A DNA stretch of 64,000 bases from Lunularia cruciata (Eukaryota > Streptophyta > Marchantiopsida > Lunulariales > Lunulariaceae), in NCBI GenBank assembly GCA_948567375.1, contig OX419761.1, forward strand, positions 12,092,501 to 12,156,500, read 5' to 3'. Under the pieces are notes generated by a model. That model made no database searches and was not told the origin of the DNA. It was given only the letters and a program-made list of their open reading frames with translations. Made by a program: the position numbers and the translations under genes. Below, piece after piece: positions 49,001 to 61,000 of the stretch; within the stretch, counting starts at the first letter, position 1; every line of letters starts with the position of its first letter.

Positions 49001-52000
49001 CGAGCACTAACTAGGGCAATTCAGTCAACCTCAAACTTTGGACAACCTTTGCCAACTCGACCTCCAAATTTGGATAACCTCTCCAATTTGACATACTTCT
49101 TTTACAATTGGCTGATCACTAAATCTTACACTACCAATCAACTTGAGCCAAATTGGAAAGATGGGGATCTCCAAACTCTTAATTCAAGGAGATGTGTTCC
49201 AAAATACACCTCCAATTTTGGCACTTAGGGCTCATTTTGCACCAAATCAACCTTGATTTCACCTCCTTGGGTCCAAATCAAAAACACATTATCTCAAATT
49301 GACTCAATTCTCAAAAATTTGGCCAATGCTTTCACACATCGTCTTCCCCATTGTCAAATTTGCATCAACTCAAATAGGACTTCTGCCCATGATTACTCTC
49401 AAGGAAATCTCAGACCATGATCAAATATACCAACGATCAACCAAGCTTGGAAATACCACCATTGCTCTTAATTTCGGTACGTGATTTCACTTGACTCTCA
49501 TTTTATGATATAATAAGTTCATTTTTCCACTCAAATCATATTCAAATTGGATTTGTACTTGATCCTTCACTCATAAATCGGCAAACAATTGTGCACTGAT
49601 GACAATCAAGCCATACCCACTTTAACTAAGAGACTCTAGGTGATATTTGTCGGTCTTTGTCCACCATAGCTAGGAACTCCAAGTCTCAACATCAAAGAAG
49701 TGAACTTTCTAGAGCTACACTTCAAAGGTATACCCCGCTCGACCCAAGTGTCCAACCCTACTGGTGCCGTTGCAATCGATGCAAGTGACAGTAGGTCTCA
49801 CCATGTGATCAATAGTATCAATATGAAATCCAACCGCCAACAAGTTATCCATGAGTAATGGTCAAAATAACTATGATTACCAACATTACCAGTCATGCTT
49901 CCGAGCAAACTAGCAACGCTGCTACAATTGTCATGATAATTTATTTGAATACAAGTTGATCTAAACTGAAGACCTCTTTCCTATTTGTCCCAAGTTGTGG
50001 TTGAAATTGGAGTCATATGGATGGCTGCGTTCGTTTGGCAGAAATGAAATTTATCATCCTAGTACTAGTGATGCATGTTATAGATTAATGGGTTGTAGTT
50101 GAAGTTTATGGCACACCAATCATCGGGCACTTGACGTGGATATCGACAGTAGAGAGATTCACATCTTTGTAGAAAATTTACAGTTGTGAGAAGAGACAAA
50201 CTTGATACATAGGAAGCATCTTGAGCTCAGCAGCCTTTATGTTGATTTCTAGGTCGAATCTTGTTGCTCGCAGTGCTTCCAAGTCGTTATCGAAACTGGC
50301 TATAAATGCCGTGTTTGCCTGCAGCAACTTCTTTTTCTCATATTTAAGCCTTATTTGTTGTGCTTCATTTTCTGCAAGCTGCAACCAGTGAAAGGAAGGG
50401 TGTAGCATCCTGTATGAAAGTTGTTTCAGTTACGGAATCAGCAATTTCTGAGGATATCACATCCGCGAATGAGTGCGCTTGTTTGGTGAAGACTTGATTT
50501 GCATGCTCCAGCAGGACGTCTTCCAAACTTCCATGTACTAACCTCTAGAGGGGATAAGGGAAACCCCTTAGAATCTTTAGGCTGTTGTCCTCTCCTTGAT
50601 TTTGGTCCATCTCTGTCCTTTGGAACCACAGTTCCTCCCTTTGCTCCCTCTGGCTTTTTCGATTGATCCATACCTAGAGTGTCTTTAGTTTTACTTGCCT
50701 GCAAGTTTAGGACATAAAGATCTTCCATCAAGACAGAACCCGACTTTCGGATGTTTCCTTGTCTTCTTGTACATTACCTGAAAGAATAGATAGATCTAAT
50801 TCTTTGCTCTACCAGTGGAGTGGCTAAGAAACGTACATGCGGAGGACTTCATTTAAGCTACATGACAATTCATGTTAGGGTCGTCGACATAAAAGTTGTT
50901 GGACAATATCGGAACTACCGTCAGCAAAAGAGTCAATGAGACACTACGTAGAACTCTTGACACCAAGGTCGCTAAACTTGTGAGCCTTAGAGGAAAGAAA
51001 GAGAGGGGCTCGAACAGTCTGTAGCCTTTCTTTATCTAATTTACTTGATCTCTGTTAGGAAGTTATACAACCGGATCATGCTTTATTTCTCTCAAACATA
51101 GACATCAATCAGAAGAGAAAACTGTTACAATTTTCTACCTACAAAGCATGTAGAGGTACAGATGATGAAATAAATATGGAAGAAACCAAGTGTTTAGTGG
51201 TGCGCTCACCTTCAAAGCTTCCTCCCTAGCAATCCTCTGTTTCTCCTCATATGCCCTTACCTCCTGTCAACCATCAATAATGATTTCGATTCATATTTGT
51301 GTGAGAAGGAATGTTTTAGCTCGCGTTTAAATAGAAGTTGCATCTTGAAGTCAAACCTTGATAGTCTCACTACTTACTTCAATTGATATAACCTCACGGT
51401 CTTCAGGACTTTCGTCTTTGAATATTGTGGGGCTGAAAAGCACCTCGTTTGTGATTCTACGATCAGAATTTCAGATCAGAGATTGGTATCTAGCCAAAGT
51501 TACTCGAGGTAGGCTTTATTTTCCGGGCTTCTTTTCATCTACTCCCCCTGGAGGTACTTGATACTAAAAGTACAGCAAAAGTGTGAAAGAAACTCTTATA
51601 TGTTCATTGGTTCTTCTGTGGGTGTGGCCGTACATGCTCAGCTTTTACATCAGTGGTTTCAAGACCTACTTCAAAACGTTGTTAATTTGAGAAACTCGTT
51701 CGTTGTTCTTAGCAATCTGCTCGCACAACTCCCTCTTGCGAGCTCGCAGTTTAAGAAACTCAGTGTTGAATTCCATTCTTTGCTTGAAGATCTCTTCCGT
51801 GAACAATAGCATCTCATTTCTCTTCATCCTAGCATTTGTCCGAAGCTCATCGGGTACGACATAAAGTGGATCAGACTTCAATTTGAAATCCCCTTTATTG
51901 CCCTCCGCAAATTCGATAGCTTGAGCATCTTCCTCACTCACCCATGTCTGTCTCATAATTGAACAAACAAAACAATTATGAAGAAGATTATTCACACCAG

Positions 52001-55000
52001 AAGAGTAGCGCCTGACAAGAATATTGCATCAGAAAAGACCACTCACTCACCTCATCTGGTTTTGTAGTCCAGTACTTGATCATTTCCTTCTCTCTAGTCT
52101 TTAACATCAGCCTTCTTTGTTCTGCTTTGGATATCTCTTCTGGAAAATCTGTTTCTGCTTCTGTAGCTTCTGCTTCAAACCCAGGAACCTACAGGAAGAA
52201 CAAGACGTGGAGATGATGTCCGATATTCAGCAACTGACTCAAATCCGCAGATCATCATATCGTGTTGCTGGACAGGAAAAGAGATTCTTCTCGCGTCTGA
52301 TTGATTACTCGGTAACATTTGGTCCATCTTCCAAGAACTTTGTCACTCAGAAATGAAGTGGCTTCAACTTCCATGTACCTTGTCTTCTGACGAAGGTTGT
52401 GCACCTTCAGGTTGATTCTTAATAAAACTGCCTTGTTTCTGCAATTTGGACCAGCGTCTAATTCCTTTCTGCTTTGAGGCCTCCACAATTGCTGCCTGAG
52501 GCAGGACATAGAACAGAGGATGCAGGTATTCAATGAGCAGGTCAGACTGCCGATTTGGGACTTTTTAGTTCACTAAGCAGGAAACACACGGGAGAAGAGC
52601 TCCCGAGTGTTTCCTGCTTAGTGAACTAAAAAGTCCTGCTTAGTGAACAAAGGAATTTGGCTCAAGATTTACACCTTCAACTCTGGAGAAAGTTTTGCAG
52701 TTCTGAAAGATAGCACAGACCGTCCTGATAAGAAAGCATGCAGCACAATACGTTCCACCTGCACCACCACAGGTCAGAGACCAGGCCTCCGTGTAAGAAG
52801 AGCTGCAATTACCTATTACCTTCGGTAAACTCTCAAAGTTACCGCCATGTCTAAAGCTCAATTTGTATACTTTGAGCAAAATCCGACCCCTTCTCCCTTT
52901 CCGTGTCACTCATCCTTCCAAGCATAGCAGGCCACAACAGTTTGATCGAAGGAAACATAGAGCTGTCTTCACAGAAATGTGAGCAATACCTCAAGTGGGT
53001 CCAGGTACCACGCCTTTAACTTGCGAAGTGCAACGTTTCTTTTCTCGCTATCCCACTGTAACTCCTTTTGCGCTTGATCCACTTCTCGGTCCTTCTCCTC
53101 TGCCAACATACTGTATGTAGGTCACAAATAAAACAGTGTTCAACATACTGCATACAAGTCACAAAATGGAGCAGAACACAGTTTTGTCAACAATCAAGTA
53201 GGTCTTATAACATCTAAATCGTTACCGGGCCAATGCATCTATGTATTTGGTAACTTGCACTACAAAACCACGTGATGTACTGAGTTCTCTGTTCAAAGCA
53301 AAAGAGCCTAATATCATGTAGTTTCCTACGAAGTCGTGAGAGAAGGAATTCACTTAGAAGTAGCTGGAGACATCCGTACTTACACTCTAACGTGGGGATC
53401 AATTTCAAAGTGTTCCATTGGTAGTTTCTCATTTCTTCCTCGATCGTTCATTTCCTTCAAAAGTGCAGCCAAATCATTGCGTATAACATCCACTCTCTTC
53501 AGTACAATATTTTTCTTCTCTAAAGCCAGTCTGAGTAGTTCATCATGCTCTGTCTTAGCACGCTGCTCCTCGATACTTAAAGCCACCTCGCTCACATCCT
53601 CTGAATCAGCTTTCGACTTTTCTGCTGGGAACCAAAGGTAAGATTCAAGTCAGCTGGATATTTCTCAGTTAAATACATAGGCAGATTTGCTTCTTTAGCA
53701 TTAGGTGTGTTTCCAGACGGGTTAACTCACCCTTGACAGCAGCCGGTATTTTATTGGGAGGCTTAACGGGTGCCATTCCCATATCAATGCTTTGGATGAA
53801 AAAACTTCCATCATATGAGACGCTTGCCTGAATTGTTGTCCAGCAACACACATCCTTGTCATGTAGTGCTTTCCAGTAGGAAAGCATTTGTATAATGTAA
53901 TAGAAGCGAGCTCTTGGTTTACATATGCAGGGATTCATCAAAACTCAGAGTCGCCCAGCACTGTGGCGCTGTCTTACCAGAAAACATTCGTCGAAGCTTA
54001 AGACTGCTCCCCCCACCACCCCATAGAATCCGTCGTGCACTCCACCCTACATTACCAGCGTATTTTTTGAAGAATCAAGCCAGGATTTCCACAGAACTCA
54101 ACAAGAGTTCATGTTTCTGTTGTGGACCATCTGGGCATGCGGTGGTTATATTCTTGGCGACTTCAGAGTTGAATTAAATAGTGAACACCATCAAGAGCCA
54201 AAATTTGGCTGAAACATTCAACACATATGCGTGTTATCAAGATCTATAGTAGAGCTGATTGTGACACCGTTAGGATTGTGTCTGGACTTACTTCCCAGTA
54301 CTTGCTATCCTCTGCTAATTTAAGCTGGCCTGGTGGTGGAGTTGCCTGGACACGGACTACTCCATTATCTGAACCCGATATGAGAAACTGGGAAGTCGAT
54401 GTGTAGCTGAGAAACAAAATCCGAAGTAAGATCAATGACAGCTTTGTGTTTTACGGTAATACCTCCACTGACTGACCAGTCAGTCACCTGAACACATAAA
54501 TCCTTTTGTCATTTTTGCTTAGAAGAGGTTTTCCAGGAAGAGAGATCGTGGAAGCTGTAGAATCTGCCGAGTTCTTCAACTCTGCTCATGACTTACAACT
54601 AGAAGATAACGAGCTGACTATCAAATTCTGTACAGGACTAGAAATGGCAATATATTTGAACATCTAACATGGGTAGCAGATGCGTACTTGAGGCACCTAA
54701 CACATGATAGCCATGGAGTAGAACCGAGTACTTCTTCCGAATCAACATGGCATTCATACAAATAGCCACCTGCACGACCCTGGAATTTGTAATCATGGTC
54801 AGGTGATCATCACCAATATTGAAGCCGTGACAGGTACTTCCATATGTACGTGGGAATTTACCCTTGTGAGTAATTACAGACTTTGTCGCAACTTCTTCAT
54901 CATTACCTCCAAAGCCAGGTAGAAAGTACCCAAGTTTCCTTTTGCATATATCAATGCTCGAACAGGATACGTTGTACCAGGGGGATCATCCTCTTCTTCC

Positions 55001-58000
55001 TCCTCAACAACAGGTGGACGTGGTGGTGGAGAGTCCTCAGGTTTGACTTCCGCCCCCGCACCACCCTCCACGCCTTCAGTTTTCTCATTCGCTCCACCTG
55101 CTGTTTTTTTATCTACATCTTTTGGAGGACTCTCAGGTGTTTCTTCTGTCTGTTCACCCTCTGGTTTCTGCTCTGTAGTACCACCTTCCACACTAGCTGC
55201 GGTATCTCCTTCCTGTGTGGACCAACAATCATAAACAGGCCCGTTAATCACTAGAAACTTACTTAGCACATTAGTCATAATGAACTAACCCTAAATGAGC
55301 ATTTTACAAGCTGTGTCCCCCTTTTCGTAGAAAACCAATTTCATTCATGTAATGTACTTACAAAGACCAGATCACCTTTGGCTCTTCGGCCTTTACTTTT
55401 TCGACCACTGGAGGAGGTGGTGGCTTCGGTTTCACAATCTTAGGTCTACGGAATGTGTACACCTTAACGGGGAGGAAAAGTTCAAATGACATTGTTGTAT
55501 CTCCATCCACACCTGCAGAGAACTGGGATCGATAGAAATGAAAGATGAATTCAAGAGCACAATATTTCAAGAAGTTTCTCTAATGGTTTGTGAAGCCTAT
55601 CTAATTGCTGGAAACCGATACGCGTAAGGCGGATATCAGTCTTACCTGGACGGGTAACTTCCACAATTGCTCCGTTATGGCAGCCCACCAGCACACTTTG
55701 TCCATTTGGAGCCCAATCCATGCTCATTACAGGTCCTGGTATCTTGCAAAATCTGAAAGGAACATTCAGATGCAGTTCAGTTGGTCAAGTCACTCAGGGT
55801 AACACCTATGGATCCTCAAGGTACTGCATACATATCTAAGCTGCTTAGATGAAGTTTGGACAAACAATCTGGCAAATTGGCAAATTGGCAAAGAAGGATT
55901 AAGAATGTTAGATGGTTTGTCTGCTTGTTGCGAGCCAACTACTGGTCAGAATATAGTCAATAAACATCTTAGGTTGTACACAGTGTCAAATATACACGAG
56001 AGTCTAGGGAAGATGCACACTGGAGAGTAGCACCGAAGATGAAGATCAAGGGATTAGAATGGGTGTACCCCAAAGCTCTGTAATTATTGGTGCAATGGAA
56101 GAAAAATATACTGCAGTCTTGGGACCCTGTGGCCAACAGCTCTCCATCTCCTGATAAGCTCATGGCTGCTACCTCCGACTGCATGCCCGAGAACACAAGG
56201 GAGGCAGAGTCTGCTGAGCTGATAATTGCTTATAGACATCAGAAAGACAAGAGAGTTGAGTAAGACGACAGCAAACTCTGAGTGTGAGCTTTATGAGCGC
56301 AGTGCTCCCTAATGTGCGAATATTTTTATGCCTGGGGTAAAGAATGTAACTAAAGTGGTTAGAGAATGTACTTTGTGAGGCTTCAAGGCACGAGTCAACA
56401 TCCAGTGATCAGATGCCAGCTGCAGAACCCTAACAACTCCATCTGTGAATCCCACTACCACTGTCATCCCAGTGGGGTCAAACAGCAAAGGCAGCCAGAG
56501 AAGTGACGAAACTCCTCCTTTAAACTTTCGAGAAAATCGCTCTTGGTGCTCTTTGAAATTGTACAATCTCACCTGCCAAGTTGCAACTCATTACTCAACT
56601 CAGTACTGGATTCACTAGGTTGGCACACAATTGCTGTCATCCCCACAACACATCAACTTCTTTTCAACTTCTTTATGCCTACCAACTGTTCTGTACCAAA
56701 CACTCTCAGAGAGAAATGTTTAATGGTGACAGTTCATTTCTCACTGGAAAGAATTGGTAGAAATCTCCATATTTGTGGGCGTCAATTTTAAGGCCTAAGT
56801 TGTACTTACAGTTCCATCTGATCCGCCCGATGCCAAATCATAGGTAACGGGTGAACTTGCAACGCATCTGATAGGACCAGCATGAAAGTCTAAGATCTTT
56901 TCCATCTCAAAACTAGGAAGTTTTGCCCTCCAAAGTGCTCCGCCCTCGTCCTGTCAAGTATACCAGCAGAACTCTCATCAGAAAACGCTTAACCCCTTTG
57001 CACTCAATTTTCAACATGTGTTTTGACAGGATGATGATGTAAGGATAAACAAAACCAACTATATGGTAGGAAAATTTTGTCATTATGAAACGAAAATGGG
57101 CTTCATACCTGAATAATCCAATGGTCTTCCTCACGAAGAATTCCCTTAATTTTGACTGATTTGCCGCAATTAATCTCAGTAACAGGAGTGATTTCACACA
57201 CAAGCTTATCATCCCCATCGTTAGCTGCTTCCAACCACTTCCCATCGTCCTTTCTTTATCAGCTGTGGAGCTGAGCATAGTTCAGTTAGGTCAAATTGAT
57301 TTTTGCAGGTATGGCAACTCAGGAAAGGTAGCATCCTTCTCATATTAGAAGGCACCGTGAGAGTATCGGTTATCCAAAACAGGGGCGACAAGATGCTGTG
57401 AGAAGTACAGTTGTGTTTCGCTGTGAGGATTCACTAAGTAAACACACATACAGCTTAATGCAAAACTTGACGACAGATATCAGTTTATGTGTAGGAGAAG
57501 ACATGCAGAGAAGCATATTAGGTGATTACTTCCTACCCAACAGCCCTACTCTAATATAACACCCACGAATATGCATATACAAAAATGGTGGGAACCATTT
57601 TTGTATATGCATATTCGTGGGTGTTATATGAGAAAGAGGTAAATCTTAAAGATGAAAGATTTGAATAGAGATAATAACTATAGCAGTAGATAGAGGCTGA
57701 GCACAAGATCATCACATCAAGGTTCCAAAATCTGATGAAGCCATCCGATCCTGCTGTAGTCATCTCTCGTTTGTCCTCATCAAGTGTAATGTACTCTATC
57801 ATACCATCATGGCAATTAGAGTCACCGGGCCTTTTCAGCTGCCCTTTGATAAGACCATCATCCCAAACCAGAACTGTTCCAACCTCTGTTCCTGATAGAA
57901 CCTGCAATGGACACCCTTACAGTTGTTACTTGTTTATCCAGAGCGTAAAAGTAAGCATTTATCCAGAGCGTAAAAGCAAGCATTTGTCTGGATAGGCACA

Positions 58001-61000
58001 CTCAGTCAACAATGAAGAACTGGAGGACAAGGGCCGTGGGATTTGAAACTGTGTATGTAAACATTTTCTTACCTTGCTGTTTCGTAGCTCCACATAGCCA
58101 GCGACATCACTAATTGGAACAGTTCCGAATTTCGCTATCGCTCCCTGAGTAACAAAATTGAAGTCATGATTCAATTTACCGAACAATTAATCCTCCAAAT
58201 AAGATGCCACCATTCTGAACATCAGCTTTATGGATCAGGTAACGCACCTCTAGCTTCAAACCTGTAAAAGTGGATGCCATTTGCCAGAAACGGATATGAC
58301 CGACTCCAGACGTGATTAGCTGACCAGTGAAGTATGTAGAGAAGTTTACCTGCATTCACTTACTCAACCCACGAGATCAAAGGCATCATAAGAGGAGAAC
58401 ACAAACGGCAAGAATACACCAGTAAATTACGCAGAGATATGCTTCTCTACAAAGTGGTAGCTTTTAGCTTACTTTAAAAACTTCTTGAGAGAAGGCCTTA
58501 GATCGAAGAATCATGGATTCCGTTTCCCAGTCCCAAACTGTGAGCCAATAATCAGGATGCCCTCCAACCTGTAAAACAGAACCGAAGGCATCAGAACCTG
58601 GATGGTGATTTACAAATAGATCAACTTAAAATCATCTGTCCATCACAAGAAGCCGTCTTTTCCTAATCTACTTCAATCTACTTACCGATACTAGATCCAC
58701 TTACCGTGGCAAGTTGAGCACCATCATTGCTAAAGTTGGCTGCAGTGAACACCCTCTCTGTTCCATTTTTCATAACCTACAATTCCACACATTCGCTTTA
58801 ATCTTGGGATCAGATCTATCACAAACTCACAAGACTCTGCTGATATTTCCCGGTAGAGAGTATCAGTTGGAGAGACAAGAGTACATTATGTATAAGTATA
58901 TGGTTCATCATCTTGAAAACTCTTCATATTCAAATTTGTCAAGAGATAGACTTTGCTGCAGTAGCATAGCAGCCAGAGTTTAGACTGAGTTACTTCTTCA
59001 TAACCCCAAGCAAGAACAAAAATGTGGAAATCACCTTTATCTGCTCAAGCGACGGATATGAATAAACAAAAATGTCTGGATCCTCTCCTTTCTCGCAAAC
59101 TGCAAAGCAGGTTTTGTTGGGATGCAACGCCACTGCTCCTATCCCACGACCACCCTGGCTCTGCTCGTACGGAACAACATTTAACTGACTCAGTTCCATG
59201 AACGATGAACTCAATATATACAAGCCTTTCGCAAACTAAATATCATAAGGGACCAGTATGAGAGAAAAATTTCCACTAGCTGAAGAGGATTCAAGATAAA
59301 GTTCCTGTACAGAGATAAACACATGTTTTAACAGTTGCAGGACTGATATTTTAAGCTGGGTGTCAACACTACTTGGATTATTGAAAGCTTTTGGAGGGTA
59401 GATCAAGGAGATTAACAAATTTTGGAACTGTCAAGAATAAGGATGATCGATCAGGTGGCAAAATGGCAGGCTCTTACCGTGAGAAAGATTTGCTTCTTAG
59501 TGCTGAGTTGCAGGAAATGCACAGCGTTACCGCACGAGTGCATCACCATATCGTCTTTGACATACACGACGTTATTCCTCCTACTTCCCTGCTCCACTCA
59601 TATCAGAATACAGACGCAGAAAAGGACTATATCAGCATTGAAAACCATGACTAGAAATCACAGGAACTCACTAAGCCTAAGTCTCGCTGTAACGGACCAC
59701 ACAATAAGATAAACTAACTTGTTAACAACACATGTATTACTTGTTCTCTACTGTCTATCACCCTTTTCTAACCACAACTGTCTCTTCCGCCAAATGCTAC
59801 TGCCAGATTCGCAGCTTTTCAGTCTCTTACTGTCTCTAAGACCATCTCGAATTGATGTTGAAAGATGGACAAGTGAACCTGATTACTGACGGTCTAATTG
59901 GGATGAACGAAGCTCTAATTCCCATATACTTCTTAACTCCAAGCTTGTGAATCTTTATTCCAACGTTCTGTCCTCATGGCTTCTAAATCCCAGTCCTGCA
60001 TTAATCTCATGCTCACAAGCTGCCGAATTTGCTTGTTCTGATGCTCCCTCAGACACGCATTTTTTCTGCTGGAAAGGCAATTAACCATCTTCTGACTTCA
60101 AGGAACAGTCCTTCTGCGTAATTGGGACGGGATCAGATCAACGGAGTAAAGAACTGCGCTTCCATCGATTAAAGTACTCAAAGTTAAGCACTTTCACAGA
60201 GGAAACACGTAAGTGAGTGCTGATGACGAAACTCTATGACCGGCCTACAGTGAGGTTAGATGTTCTGTTGTCCTCTCTCTCACGTGCGTTTTGGTACTGC
60301 TGATGGCCTACTACGGCTATGGTGTCTGTTTCCAGTACAGTATTATCCCTTTGACATTCACTCGTCGAATTCAGGGCGACAACCCCCAAATTCTGTAAGG
60401 TTGACTTCCGATTTCAGAGGCAAATTTGGAGATTCAGGGCTCTGTCTTCGGTCAAGTACCCTCTTCGCTTTGGTAGGTTGGACGCCAGTAGGTGGCTTAA
60501 ACTCAGGTTGACGAAAAAGGAACAAGTGGACTGGTGATGCAACTGCGGGTACTGCACTCCATTTGGTGAAATCAGGAAAAGTCACGTCTGGTGTTTCCTC
60601 TCTTGTTCTCTCCCCAGGATAGCCTAGTGTTTATCAGGTGTTAAGTGATCAACTCCATTTTGAATACTGAGGTGATTCTTTTCTGCAGTTTGTGAATGGA
60701 AGAAACGCATTCGTCTGACAGTCAACCTCTTCTCTACTCCCATCTCTACCCCCATCTCCTCTGCTTCAGCTAAGTGCTAAATGGAATCCCATTCTTGCCT
60801 CATTACAGCTTTGAATTCGTGCCCTGAGGATTTTAACTGCATTCGTTCAGTCTGAAAGGAGTGGGACGATATGTGTTGTCTTTGAAAGCCATGTAGTCAT
60901 ATAAATTGCGGGTGAAGTTTTCTTATCAATTGATTCTTTGACATGCGAACTGATGTCAAAAAGAGGCAATGGAAAGCAAAAACCTCCATGCCAAACGAGA

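Larger units (their letters stand above)
40308..49933 (-). mobile_element. Old Ty3/gypsy element in CFAP44 intron 28
   Basis: Two diverged copies of about 430-450 bp (40308-40758 and 49506-49933) flank about 8.7 kb that encodes, on the minus strand, gag with zinc knuckle, protease, RT and integrase in Ty3/gypsy order. It lies in the same orientation as CFAP44. Stops and frame changes are everywhere and LTR divergence is high, so the insertion is old. I see no clear target duplication or primer site. Confidence 0.85.

Noticed and set aside
54883-55254. Long plus-strand frames opposite the acidic linker
   Set aside because: They are shadows of CFAP44 exon 15, whose repetitive codons keep other frames open.
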